Below, piece by piece: positions 8,992 through 17,639 of a stretch of 64,000 nucleotides of DNA; the first letter of the stretch is position 1, and the number at the start of each line of letters is the position of its first letter. A program made the translations under genes and the position numbers. The DNA lies in assembly GCF_000317515.1 (NCBI RefSeq), contig NC_019738.1, positions 5,730,001 to 5,794,000 of the forward strand, written 5' to 3'. Source of the DNA: Allocoleopsis franciscana PCC 7113 (lineage in GTDB: Bacteria > Cyanobacteriota > Cyanobacteriia > Cyanobacteriales > Coleofasciculaceae). The notes beneath the pieces were generated by a model that did not search any database, was not told the origin of the DNA, and saw only the letters and a program-made list of their open reading frames with translations.

Positions 8992-10305
8992 CTAAAGCAC
9001 TCGCAAAATGCTGGGAATGCTATCAACAGCTTCTAACGTCCGAATTTCATCCAAAGCCTGTCGGAAATTCCCCTCGCGAACATCGTGAGTGACGACAACA
9101 ATTTCTGCTAAATCATCCCGAAATCCAGTCTGCACAATTGACTCCAAACTCACATGATGATTACCAAAACTGGTTCCTAAGTGACCAATAACACCAGGAC
9201 AATCTTTCGTCAGAAAACGCGCATAAAATCGAGTAACGAGTTCTGACATCGGCGCGATCGCACAATAATGTTGATGGGCACAACTCAACAAGGGATGCAA
9301 TCGGTGAGACTCCCCAGCCGTTTTCAAAACAGCGGCAATGTTCAAAATATCCGACACCACTGCACTCGCCGTTGGCCCAGAACCCGCACCTGGCCCGGAA
9401 AAGACCACCTGTCCAATCGGGTCGCCTTCCACTAAAATCGCATTGTAAACCCCATTAATACTGGCTAATGGATGCGTCTTGGGGAGCAATGTGGGATGAA
9501 CTCTCACCTGTAATAAATCTGCATCTGGGGGAGCGGTTGCTGCTAATTCTTCTCGCTTGGCAAACGCCAGCAATTTAATCACAAACCCCAGTTTCTGGGC
9601 ATAGGAAATATCCGCCGCACTGACTTGGCGAATGCCTTCACAGTAGACATCGTCGAGTTTAATGCGTCCAGCGAAGGCGAGGGAAGCGAGAATGGCAATC
9701 TTATCTGCTGCATCCAAGCCATCCACATCAGCGGTGGGGTCAGCTTCGGCATAACCCAAACTTTGGGCGTCGGCGAGGATGTCGCTAAATTCACCCCCCT
9801 CAGTTTGCATCCGAGTCAGGATGTAGTTGGTTGTACCATTAACAATACCAATCACACTCTGGATGCGATTGACACCTAAAGATTGTTTGAGGGGTTGAAT
9901 CACGGGGATACCACCCCCAACCGCCGCTTCTAAAAGAACGTAGACTCCTGCCTCTTCTGCTGCTGTAAAAATTTCAGCCCCATAACGGGAAATTACAGCT
10001 TTGTTGGCGGTAACCACATGCTTGCCCTGGGTAATGGCTTTGAGAATGAGCGATCGCGCCGGTTCCAACCCGCCTAGTACTTCAACCACAATATCCACGG
10101 CTGGGTCAGTCACAATCGACTCTAAGTCCGTGGTCATCAACTCCGGTGGTAGTTGAACCTCTCTCGGCTTATCGAGCGATCGCACCCCCACCCGATGAAT
10201 CTCAATCTCTTGCAACAACGGCTGACGCCCTTCTGGATTGAGTAAAATCTGTGCCGTTCCTGTGCCAACGGTTCCGACGCCTAGCAAACCAACTTTAAAA
10301 GCCAC
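8992..10305 (-). CDS. hom: Homoserine dehydrogenase
   Basis: It reduces aspartate semialdehyde to homoserine with NAD(P)H, the branch point to threonine, isoleucine and methionine. The N-terminal Rossmann motif is KVGLLGVGTVGTGTAQIL. The central region has VVTANKAVISRYG, EAAVGGGIPVI, GIVNGTTNYIL and the family signature around AEADPTADVDGLDAADK. A C-terminal ACT domain (TKDCPGVIGHLGTSFG onward) implies feedback control by an amino acid. The length of 437 is normal for the ACT-containing form. The start is GTG at 10305, 4-5 nt behind AGGAGG. It is divergent from the TM0106-type nuclease gene. Confidence 0.95.
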   Translation of the reverse strand: MAFKVGLLGVGTVGTGTAQILLNPEGRQPLLQEIEIHRVGVRSLDKPREVQLPPELMTTDLESIVTDPAVDIVVEVLGGLEPARSLILKAITQGKHVVTANKAVISRYGAEIFTAAEEAGVYVLLEAAVGGGIPVIQPLKQSLGVNRIQSVIGIVNGTTNYILTRMQTEGGEFSDILADAQSLGYAEADPTADVDGLDAADKIAILASLAFAGRIKLDDVYCEGIRQVSAADISYAQKLGFVIKLLAFAKREELAATAPPDADLLQVRVHPTLLPKTHPLASINGVYNAILVEGDPIGQVVFSGPGAGSGPTASAVVSDILNIAAVLKTAGESHRLHPLLSCAHQHYCAIAPMSELVTRFYARFLTKDCPGVIGHLGTSFGNHHVSLESIVQTGFRDDLAEIVVVTHDVREGNFRQALDEIRTLEAVDSIPSILRVL

Positions 10306-10399
10306 AATCCCTCCTTTGACTCCTAACCCTACAGCTTAATTGATCTTAGGAAAATCCTATGCCCAGAAGCGTGTTTGGAGAATGGATCAATGGGAATGT

Positions 10400-10448
10400 A
10401 ACGATCATAAAAAATTCAGTTAACCTGTCTATTACAGGCTTGATCGTT
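10400..10448. other. Nested hairpin between divergent hom and nuclease genes
   Basis: AACGATCA at 10400-10407 pairs with TGATCGTT at 10441-10448, and inside the loop CCTGT pairs with ACAGG around a 5-nt loop. It lies between two divergent start codons, so it is not a terminator for either annotated gene. It may be a transcribed leader structure or an operator. The rest of 10306-10553 shows no gene. A 60-codon frame at 10359-10541 lacks coding character. Confidence 0.35.
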
Positions 10449-10553
10449 GAAGAACTGCCTTCCCCAGCCTCACTCATTGCCTTAAAAGATATTTATAATG
10501 GAACAGTTTTGTTATTCCAAAATTATTGTCAAACCCGCTAATTGGTGTCAGTC

Positions 10554-12086
10554 ATGGTTCAAGCAGAGTCGTCAGGGCTTGAGGCCATGCTGATCACGGA
10601 TGATTTACTGCTCTATTACAAACGTTGCCAACGTCGAGTATTTCTGGATGTTTACAGCGACCCTGCCGAACGCGACCCAGAACAGGACTTTTTGCTGAAA
10701 CTCCGACAGGATAGCTGGGCGTATCGGCAAGCGATTTTTGATGCCTTGCCCCATCAGTCCCCGAAGTATCCTAGGGGAGATTGGGAAGCTGGGGCACAGG
10801 CGACGTTGAAGTTAATGCAGCAAGGGGTAGAGCAAATTTCCCAAGGGGTGCTACTGAGGCAAACCCCTGAAGGGATAACCTTGTTGAGCCGTCCCGATTT
10901 GCTGGTCAAACAGCCTGGGTCATCGCATTTTGGGGATTGGATGTATGCTCCTACTCACATTAAGCTCGGTAAGCGTCCCAAACCAGAGTATCAAATTGTT
11001 GCAGCGTTTGCAGCCCATCTTTTAGCAGAGGCACAAGGCGTCTTACCCAATACGGCTCAGTTGATTTTACGCCGTCAAGATGCCTACAGCGTGAGTCTAG
11101 AACGGTGGGTGCCGCTGATGCAGGAAGTTGTTTCAGATTGCATCGGAACCCTACTCCAGCAACAAGAACCAGAGGTATTTATTTCTCGTCAGAAATGTAG
11201 TCTTTGCCACTGGTACAGCCGTTGTTATGCGATCGCCAAATCCCAGCAGCACATTTCTCTGTTACCTGGAGTAACGCCCAGTCGTTATCGAGATTTGCAA
11301 GCGTTGGGTGTCACTACGGTAGAATCTCTAGCCCAATCGACCATTAGCTTACTAGAACCCGCCGTTGGGAACGAAGTCGCGTTGGATTTAGTGCAACAAG
11401 CGCAATCCAATGTGCAGAATCGAGCGATTGTTCGTCACAGAGATGGGGAAGAAACCCAGACAACGCCGTTTTTCACCAGCACTGAGACTTTACCCACAGC
11501 ATCGGTTGAACTTTACTTTGATATTGAGGCAGAGCCAGAACTGAATCTTGATTATTTGCTAGGTGTTTTGGTAATTGACTATCGCACGGATACCGAAACG
11601 TTTTATCCTTTATTTGCCCAATATCCCAGTGATGAAGCTTTAATCTGGGAGCAATTTTTAGATTTGGTATCGCTCTACCCAGACGCTCCCATCTTCCATT
11701 TCTCTGACTACGAAGTTGAGACAATTAAGCGTTTAGCCAAGCTTTATCAAACCCCACAACCTCAACTGCAACGGCTACTCTCTCAGTTTGTGGATGTGCA
11801 TGGGTATGTAATGAACACAGCAACCTTGCCCGTGGAGAGCTATTCTCTCAAACACCTCGCTCGATGGATAGGCTTTGAGTGGCGTGATGCGGGGGTGACA
11901 GGTTCCCAATGTGTTTGTTTGTACAACCAATGGTTAAAGACAAGCGATCGCTCTGTTTTGGATGTGATTTTGCGGTACAACGAGGATGACTGCCGTGCCA
12001 CTTATTACCTCAAAAACTGGCTCGTGAATTTTATGCAAGACTCGGTTCAGAATTCTACAAAAAGTTATGCAAAGATTTCTGAATAA
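10554..12086 (+). CDS. TM0106 family RecB-like nuclease with RNase H-like C-terminal domain
   Basis: The protein is about 510 residues. The N-terminal part starts MLITDDLLLYYKRCQRRVFLD and later has CSLCHWYSRC, the cysteine cluster of Cas4/RecB-like nucleases that bind Fe-S. A helix-hairpin region follows (LLPGVTPSRYRDLQALGV). The C-terminal YprB-type RNase H-like domain has YFDIEAEPE, FHFSDYEVETI and YNEDDCRATY, with D/E/D positions typical of DnaQ-like exonucleases. The family acts on DNA, probably in repair or processing. No cas genes or array are nearby, so a CRISPR role is not supported. TTG 10542, ATG 10554 and ATG 10587 are all possible starts. Confidence 0.85.
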   Translation: MVQAESSGLEAMLITDDLLLYYKRCQRRVFLDVYSDPAERDPEQDFLLKLRQDSWAYRQAIFDALPHQSPKYPRGDWEAGAQATLKLMQQGVEQISQGVLLRQTPEGITLLSRPDLLVKQPGSSHFGDWMYAPTHIKLGKRPKPEYQIVAAFAAHLLAEAQGVLPNTAQLILRRQDAYSVSLERWVPLMQEVVSDCIGTLLQQQEPEVFISRQKCSLCHWYSRCYAIAKSQQHISLLPGVTPSRYRDLQALGVTTVESLAQSTISLLEPAVGNEVALDLVQQAQSNVQNRAIVRHRDGEETQTTPFFTSTETLPTASVELYFDIEAEPELNLDYLLGVLVIDYRTDTETFYPLFAQYPSDEALIWEQFLDLVSLYPDAPIFHFSDYEVETIKRLAKLYQTPQPQLQRLLSQFVDVHGYVMNTATLPVESYSLKHLARWIGFEWRDAGVTGSQCVCLYNQWLKTSDRSVLDVILRYNEDDCRATYYLKNWLVNFMQDSVQNSTKSYAKISE

Positions 12087-12213
12087 ATTAGCATTATTTA
12101 TCTAAAGTACAAGTTTTTCTTATCCATCAGTGTTAGCCTACAATCTATGGTTGGTTTTTGCAGCCATAAAGGCTGAGAAAAGTCTCCTGACAATTTATTA
12201 TGAGGTTATTGAT

Positions 12214-12465
12214 ATGCTTCCTTTATTTTTCTTCCTTTTAATCCTCGCTATTGGAAGCCTTTTAATATCACTGAAAGCCTCTCACGAAATTTCCCGCATT
12301 CTGGCAGCTGGTAGCGCCATCCTCAGCTTAATTTTTGGGTTTGCTCTTGCTCCGTGGCCTGTTCAATTTTTAATTGTTTTTCTGCTACTGGCCTTAGAAC
12401 GCCTATATCCTTTTCGTCGGTTTGGAGAAGTCCCCGTGATTCTGACTTCCAATAAACGCAGATAA
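12214..12465 (+). CDS. Small two-helix membrane protein
   Basis: An 83-residue protein with two hydrophobic segments (PLFFFLLILAIGSLLISL and ILSLIFGFALAPWPVQFLIV) and a basic C-terminus. ATG 12214 is preferred over GTG 12130 because GAGG lies about 10 nt before it and the upstream residues add nothing conserved. The stop TAA at 12463-12465 lies in the AT-rich flank shared with the insertion-sequence end, so the insertion sits immediately behind the gene. The function is not recognised. Confidence 0.6.
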   Translation: MLPLFFFLLILAIGSLLISLKASHEISRILAAGSAILSLIFGFALAPWPVQFLIVFLLLALERLYPFRRFGEVPVILTSNKRR

Positions 12466-12588
12466 TTAGGGTTTGCTGTAAAAACCGGAAACCCTTAGCT
12501 ATAAATAGTTTGAGCGGTCTTGAAAGTTGTTCAGCTCCCAGGAAATCTGGTAGAATCCCACAAAATCCTTGTACCAAGAGCAGGGAAA

Positions 12589-13074
12589 ATGTACAGAAAA
12601 GCTTCCTCAAGCCCGACCCCACCGGAAAACTTTGAGCTGCCCTTTGAGGGAAAGTTATCACAAGATAACCGTTGGGTAATCATGGCAAATCTGATACCCT
12701 GGGATGAATTTGAAGAGGAATACGCCAAAATTTTTTCTATTGATATGGGGGCACCTGCGCTGCCATTTCGGATGGCATTGGGTTCATTAATAATCAAAGA
12801 AAGATTAGGAATAAGCGATCGGGAAACAGTAGAACAAATAAAAGAAAACCCTTACTTACAATACTTTATAGGGAGAAAGCATTACAGCAACGAAGCCCCT
12901 TATGATGCCTCACTTTTGGTAAGATTTAGAGAAAGGATAAATGTTGATTTAGTAAATCAAATAAATCAAAGAATGGTAAAGAAGATTCAGGAAGAAACAG
13001 AGGAGGAATCTAAAAAAAAAGCTCACTCTCAGAAAGGCAAGAAACAAGAGAAAGCCCGAATCAAGGGAAATTAA
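12589..13074 (+). CDS. IS transposase, N-terminal part (frame 1)
   Basis: This part carries the DUF772-type N-terminal domain of IS5/IS1182-like transposases: ENFELPFEGKLSQDNRWVI, PFRMALGSLIIKERLGISD, then NPYLQYFIGRKHYSNEAPYD. ATG 12589 (MYRK) is chosen because the upstream residues are not typical of the family. The frame runs through nine A residues at 13012-13020 and stops at 13072-13074. Shifting by -1 at that run continues without a stop into the catalytic part. The run could serve for slippage or could be a simple indel. Confidence 0.8.
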   Translation: MYRKASSSPTPPENFELPFEGKLSQDNRWVIMANLIPWDEFEEEYAKIFSIDMGAPALPFRMALGSLIIKERLGISDRETVEQIKENPYLQYFIGRKHYSNEAPYDASLLVRFRERINVDLVNQINQRMVKKIQEETEEESKKKAHSQKGKKQEKARIKGN

Positions 13075-13121
13075 TTCTGGATGCTACCTGTGCGCCAGGA
13101 GATATCAGCTATCCCAATGAC

Positions 13122-14030
13122 TTGGGTCTATTAAATCAAGCCAGAGTCAAAACGGAAAAGATAATAGATACTCTCTATAAGCCCCTAAAAGGGAGACTAA
13201 AGAAAAAGCCAAAAACTTATAGAAACCTCGCTCGGAAAGATTACTTGAAAGTCGCCAAAAAACGGAGATCGTCAAGAAAAGAGAGAAGAAAAGCTATAAA
13301 AAAACAACTGAAATATATAAAAAGAAATTTATCACACATTGACCAGCTCCTTCAGACAGGAGAAGCACTTGAGGGTTTGAGCATCTCTCAATATAAGAGC
13401 TTGCTGGTGGTGGCGGAAGTTTACCGTCAACAGCAATGGATGTATGAGAATAAAGCCCAGAGAATTGACGACAGAATAGTCAGTTTAAGTCAGCCCCATA
13501 TCCGTCCAATTGTGAGAGGAAAAGCCGGAAAACCTGTAGAATTTGGAGCTAAACTAGCAGCAAGCGTCAGAGATGGATATGTCTTTTTAGACCGTATAAG
13601 CTGGGATAACTTTAATGAAGCCGGAGACTTAAAAGCCCAAATAGAAGCATTTAAACAGCACACAGGAGTCTATCCCGAATCAGTACATGTAGATAGAATT
13701 TATCGAAATCGCGAGAATCGAGCATTCTGTAAAGAAAGAGGGATTAGAATAAGTGGCCCCCCCTTAGGCAGACCTCCAGCTAATGTCAGCTCAGACAAAA
13801 AGAAACAAGCCTTAGACGACGAGAAGGTTCGCAATGCTATTGAAGGAAAATTTGGCATCTCAAAGCGAAGATTTAGCTTGAATCGCGTCATGGCTAAACT
13901 GCCTCATACTTCTCAAACGGCTATTGCTATCACTTTTTTAGTCATGAATCTTTCCACCCTGCTACGGCAGTTTTTTTGTCTTTTTTTGTGCGATACACAA
14001 CATCACGCCTTTTTTCTCGATAACTATTAA
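13122..14030 (+). CDS. IS transposase, C-terminal catalytic part (shifted frame)
   Basis: The coding frame is open from the A9 run at 13012 and reads GKLILDATCAPGDISYPNDL before the listed TTG, so the true continuation is upstream of 13122 and needs a -1 shift from the first part. LDATC holds the first catalytic Asp of the DDE set. GKAGKPVEFGAKLAAS, the second Asp in VHVDRIYR, and the Glu in NAIEGKFGISKRRFSLNRV follow. A basic region sits between. It ends in a hydrophobic tail, usual for the family. Alone it would not be translated well. Confidence 0.8.
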   Translation: MGLLNQARVKTEKIIDTLYKPLKGRLKKKPKTYRNLARKDYLKVAKKRRSSRKERRKAIKKQLKYIKRNLSHIDQLLQTGEALEGLSISQYKSLLVVAEVYRQQQWMYENKAQRIDDRIVSLSQPHIRPIVRGKAGKPVEFGAKLAASVRDGYVFLDRISWDNFNEAGDLKAQIEAFKQHTGVYPESVHVDRIYRNRENRAFCKERGIRISGPPLGRPPANVSSDKKKQALDDEKVRNAIEGKFGISKRRFSLNRVMAKLPHTSQTAIAITFLVMNLSTLLRQFFCLFLCDTQHHAFFLDNY

Positions 14031-14181
14031 TTCGGCTTATGCTTGTGGGAATTAACAACAACAAAAGCTCATTATTATTCCAGGATTAAATAACTGATTA
14101 ATCCATCGGTTGTTTTTCGCCGACTTATTCAGCAAGCCCTAATTATTTCCTGATCGGAATAAAAACACTGTTTCAATAAAC

Positions 14182-14210
14182 AAAAGCCGACCATTGATGG
14201 GTCGGCTTTT
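14182..14210. terminator. Bidirectional rho-independent terminator
   Basis: AAAAGCCGACC at 14182-14192 and GGTCGGCTTTT at 14200-14210 form an 11-bp perfect stem with a 7-nt loop, with A-run and T-run on the two sides. It is placed between the IS and the converging end of the glycosyltransferase gene (stop at 14254), so it can end transcription from both directions. Confidence 0.85.
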
Positions 14211-14253
14211 AATTGACAAAACACCACAAAAATGCGCTCAATCCACTTCCGAT

Positions 14254-15432
14254 TTATAGCTCGAACGCTGGAATATTAGACTTCAACCAAACCGGCGAAA
14301 CCTGCGCCTCATGACTGGCTATCTCCTCAAATAAGTTGACGTAGCTGTGAGCCATATCAGTCCAACTATGCTGCTGTGCTACCGTTCGAGCAGCATGACC
14401 CATGTGATATCGTAAGACGGGGTCTCGTGTCAGCCGCAAAAGTGCCTGTGTTAATGCCTGCACATCCTCTGAGTCAGACAAGACAATTCCAGATTCAGGC
14501 GTGACAATCTCAGCCGCACCCGTTGTGGTTGCCGTAATTACAGGTAAACCAGTAGCCATCGCTTCCAACACAACTAGACCAAAAGGCTCGTACCGTGAAG
14601 GAAACACAAACACATCAACTGATCGCAAGAGTTCCGAGATGCCCCGTTGTAATCCCAGGAAATGCACCCGCTGACTCAAGCCGAGCCGTGCAGCGATTTC
14701 GGGATAAGGGCTACCTTCTGTTTCGCCTGCAACGGCTAAGTGTAAATCAGGCACATTCACCAAAGCGTGCAAAACCGTATCTAAGTTCTTGCGATTGAGG
14801 CGGATGTCTCCCGCAAACAGAGCCAAGGGTACGTCTTCCGGTAGACCCCATAGACGGCGATTCGCCGAACCTGGAGAAAACTCCTGTAAATTAACGCCAC
14901 AGGGAATGACACGAATGCGCTTTGGTGGGATACCCGTCTCGACTAATTCTCTCTTAATCCGTTGTGATACTCCCACAACCACTTTGGCTTGACGGAAGGC
15001 GGTTCTTTCCCAATGAGCATTTAGGAATGTGTAGAGCCATTGGTAAAGACCATAAAAATCTCGACGAACCCGTGAAACATGGAAGGGAGACGAGAGCCAT
15101 GCCCGATGCACAAACGATACCATATTCACATCTGCCCCTGCCGAAGTGACTGCGCCGTTGGCGATTACCAAGTCAAACTCTTGACGATGTTGACGTAACC
15201 AATCCGCACTGCGCCAAGAGAATACCACCTCGCGCACAAGTTGGGTGGGTAACTCTTTGACAGGAATTGAAATCCAGTTAACTTGACTGTTGTGTTGCAG
15301 TTCTGGGGCTAATTGGCTCGATACCACAGTGACTTGGTGATTGCGCTGGAGCAATTCCCTAACAATCTCATAATTCACCCGACCTTGACCATCATTTTTA
15401 ATGACACTGGGCGTCACAATACAGAGTTTCAT
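14254..15432 (-). CDS. Family 4 glycosyltransferase
   Basis: A 392-residue GT-B enzyme. The N-terminal half begins KLCIVTPSVIKNDGQGRVNY, with the glycine-rich acceptor-side loop. The C-terminal half has LFAGDIRLNRKNLDTVLHAL, then FPSRYEPFGLVVLEAMATG, containing the E-x7-E type donor-binding motif of GT4. It transfers a sugar from a nucleotide sugar in polysaccharide or glycolipid synthesis. The acceptor is unknown. It has no adjacent polysaccharide cluster. Confidence 0.9.
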   Translation of the reverse strand: MKLCIVTPSVIKNDGQGRVNYEIVRELLQRNHQVTVVSSQLAPELQHNSQVNWISIPVKELPTQLVREVVFSWRSADWLRQHRQEFDLVIANGAVTSAGADVNMVSFVHRAWLSSPFHVSRVRRDFYGLYQWLYTFLNAHWERTAFRQAKVVVGVSQRIKRELVETGIPPKRIRVIPCGVNLQEFSPGSANRRLWGLPEDVPLALFAGDIRLNRKNLDTVLHALVNVPDLHLAVAGETEGSPYPEIAARLGLSQRVHFLGLQRGISELLRSVDVFVFPSRYEPFGLVVLEAMATGLPVITATTTGAAEIVTPESGIVLSDSEDVQALTQALLRLTRDPVLRYHMGHAARTVAQQHSWTDMAHSYVNLFEEIASHEAQVSPVWLKSNIPAFEL

Positions 15433-15565
15433 CTTGCAACCTATCCTGTATAAATGAATTCAGCTCAAAAGAAGCGAGCAACCGACTTGAAAAGCGATCG
15501 GAAACTGGAGTACGTCACTGAGACGGGTTTATGGATTGAGACAATTACGCCTACTTAAGCCGATT

Positions 15566-16726
15566 TCAGCAGGGAGTTTGTTGTCGTGGAAAATGAGTGA
15601 GAGTCCAAGTTTGGGGTACACCATGCCAGGGCATCGACACACCCCCAAAGGTACGCAGATTCTGCCAATAACGGTCAAAGCGACGGTTGGAAACTGTACT
15701 GGAGTTACCCATGAGCTCAAACATGCGGTTGGTAATCATCAAGCCAACTCGTGTGGCATATACCTCAGCGGAAAAAACGGCATTGGCTAAGTCTTGGCGT
15801 TCTTCATGGGTTAGCTGGAACCCCTTTTCCCATGACACTTGCAGGTATTGTGCCACGTCATCTGCCAGCCGAATAGCTGTTTTCAATTCAATCCACACAT
15901 CGCCGTAATCACCGAGGGTGTAGGGGTCTAACGCTACACTATCTACCGCTGAAGTGTGCTTGGGTTGGCTCAGAGTCTCCTGTTCGATCGCTTGCAAAGC
16001 ACCTTGCCCAATTCCTAGCTCCACATAGGTTTTCGTTAACTGGGCAATGATTCCCGTGAATGTGGCAAAGGCAGTATTCGGCAGATGATGGGGTGCCAAA
16101 ATCTCATCTTTCTCGATTAGGACGTTGTGGAAGGTGAACGTACCGCTATTGCCTCGCTCTTGCCCCATCTTGTCCCAATTAGAGGTAACCCCCAAACGAG
16201 CTTTGGGAATTATGCAGAAGAAGGGCTGTTGAACCCCTTCTTGCCAAGCGGAGAATACCCGCAGATCTGCTGCCGCAAGGAGTGAATCAAAGCGTTTGAC
16301 TCCATTGAGGCGGAAGCGATCGCCTTCTGGAATGAGGCTGAGTCTGGTATCCCAGGTGTCAATGGCACTCGCCCACAATCCATGATTCTGGGCGGTGTAG
16401 CGATAATATTTTTCTTTTTGTTGTGGCGTTCCAGAGAGATGACTTAAAACGGTTAAGTTCAGATGGTTGCCATACAACTGTCCGATTGAACCCTCGGTTT
16501 TGGAAAGTTCATAGACGATTTTTAGCGCGTCTATCCAAGTGGCTCCTGTACCCCCATATTCCTGCGGTACCAGTAATTCGAGTAGCCCACTTTCACGCAG
16601 TTGCTCGATTTCATCTTCTGATATTTCTGCTTGGGCATCGCGTTTTTCCGCAGCTTGAGCCAGTTCCTGGGATAAGGAAACCGCTATATCCAGATAAGTG
16701 GGTGGTTTTCTGACATTTAATAACAT
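15566..16726 (-). CDS. Acyl-CoA dehydrogenase-like flavin oxidoreductase, SfnB type
   Basis: A 386-residue protein of the acyl-CoA dehydrogenase fold, closest in pattern to SfnB/DszC-like monooxygenases used in sulfur scavenging (GLLELLVPQEYGGTGATWID; KRFDSLLAAADLRVFSAW; RTFGGVSMPWHGVPQTW near the C-terminus). The acyl-CoA dehydrogenase catalytic Glu region is not obvious, in line with a monooxygenase. ATG 16726 is preferred over the upstream in-frame start because AAGGAT lies 9 nt before it. A sulfur-starvation role is inferred from the family. Confidence 0.8.
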   Translation of the reverse strand: MLLNVRKPPTYLDIAVSLSQELAQAAEKRDAQAEISEDEIEQLRESGLLELLVPQEYGGTGATWIDALKIVYELSKTEGSIGQLYGNHLNLTVLSHLSGTPQQKEKYYRYTAQNHGLWASAIDTWDTRLSLIPEGDRFRLNGVKRFDSLLAAADLRVFSAWQEGVQQPFFCIIPKARLGVTSNWDKMGQERGNSGTFTFHNVLIEKDEILAPHHLPNTAFATFTGIIAQLTKTYVELGIGQGALQAIEQETLSQPKHTSAVDSVALDPYTLGDYGDVWIELKTAIRLADDVAQYLQVSWEKGFQLTHEERQDLANAVFSAEVYATRVGLMITNRMFELMGNSSTVSNRRFDRYWQNLRTFGGVSMPWHGVPQTWTLTHFPRQQTPC

Positions 16727-16839
16727 GGCACAATCATCCTTAGTGTTGTTCGGGGAATAGGGAACGAAACGACGCAACGCATGAATTCATCAGATTCAGG
16801 GTTGCTTACATCTCCCTATTTCCTTTTTCTGTGTCTGTC

Positions 16840-16965
16840 GTGACGGATCATCTGGGTTTGAGTCGCTTAGGGGCTAAGCGAAACAGAGATACCCTGCCCA
16901 GTTCAACCCAGTTCCAAGGGTTCTCACGACTTGAGAGTATCTGCACCGTCCAAGTTGGGCTGATG
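16840..16965 (-). promoter_or_regulatory. Possible structured leader of the SfnB-like gene
   Basis: In the transcript direction (minus strand) this stretch has GTGAGAACCCTTGG, two copies of AACTGGG separated by TTG, then CAGGGTATCTC, followed by a perfect 8-bp hairpin (TCGCTTAG/CTAAGCGA around a 3-nt loop, 16863-16881). The start codon is about 115 nt further on. This degree of structure suggests a regulatory RNA. The segment GAGAACCCTTGGAAC recalls the TPP riboswitch core but lacks its conserved CTGA and GCG parts. The whole gap 16727-17237 holds no gene. Confidence 0.3.
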
Positions 16966-17237
16966 ATTTTGGCTTAATCTACGGTTAATCGGTCGGGATA
17001 CAGTACTATTTGCTTATAAGTCTTGAGTATTGCATACGCCGCAACGAATAGCAAGGGCATTTTTATGAGAATTTGCGGAGAAGGCTATGCCTTGTGGGTG
17101 GGGAGAAGAGATGGGTTAAAGGTTTGCGATCGCTTAGGGTACCAGCTCTGTTTGAAGCAACTCCTCTCTTGAGCAAGCAGATCGCATGACTTAAGGATTG
17201 ATAAAATATCGACAGATTAATAGGCAAGGGGCAGAAA

Positions 17238-17639
17238 ATGTCAACCATTAAAGTTGAAGTGCAACTGTCTTCAGAAGAATTGCTCAAAGCTGTCGATCAA
17301 CTCAGCTTGCCAGATTTAGATCAATTTGTATCTCAAGTCTTAGTGCTACAGGCGCAACGCAAAGCCTCAACGTTATCACAAGCTGAAGCTGAACTGTTAC
17401 TAAAAATTAATCAGGGTATCCCTTCAGATATTCAGAAGCACTATGAAGAATTGATGGCTAAGCGACAGGCTGAAACTCTCACTCATGAGGAACATGGCGA
17501 ATTACTTCAATTGACTGAACAGATAGAAAAACTGCAAGCACAACGCATAGAATATTTAGCAGAATTGGCGCGTCTTCGTAGGACATCCATTAGTGCATTA
17601 ATGGAAAATTTAGGGATTCAGGTGCCAACTTATGCCTGA
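17238..17639 (+). CDS. Helical small protein preceding the second HNH gene
   Basis: A 133-residue protein made almost wholly of amphipathic helix (SSEELLKAVDQLSLPDLDQF; then heptad-like LTHEEHGELLQLTEQIEKLQ). A good AAGGGG lies 8 nt before the ATG. It overlaps the HNH gene by 8 bp. The family is known to me only as a cyanobacterial hypothetical next to HNH genes. A partner, inhibitor or dimerisation role is inference. Confidence 0.75.
   Translation: MSTIKVEVQLSSEELLKAVDQLSLPDLDQFVSQVLVLQAQRKASTLSQAEAELLLKINQGIPSDIQKHYEELMAKRQAETLTHEEHGELLQLTEQIEKLQAQRIEYLAELARLRRTSISALMENLGIQVPTYA

Larger units (their letters stand above)
12462..14146 (+). mobile_element. Insertion sequence of the IS5/IS1182-like type
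   Basis: Matching ends define the element. ATAATTAGGGTTTGCTG starts at 12462, and the reverse complement of 14130-14146 reads ATAATTAGGGCTTGCTG, one mismatch in 17. TAATTA at each outer edge may be or contain the target duplication, in which case the element proper is about 12469-14139. It carries one transposase split into two frames. It lies between the 83-residue membrane protein gene and a bidirectional terminator, so no recognisable gene is broken. Confidence 0.85.

Noticed and set aside
10359-10541. 60-codon frame upstream of the TM0106-type nuclease
   Set aside because: No ribosome site, no recognisable pattern, and it covers the hairpin at 10400-10448.
10554-12086. Cas4-like reading of the RecB-type nuclease
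   Set aside because: The cysteine cluster resembles Cas4, but there is an RNase H-like domain, and no cas genes or CRISPR array in the window. TM0106 family fits better.
16880-16965. TPP riboswitch upstream of the SfnB-like gene
   Set aside because: GAGAACCCTTGGAAC resembles the core, but the conserved CTGA and GCG segments are missing, so I kept only a generic structured-leader call.
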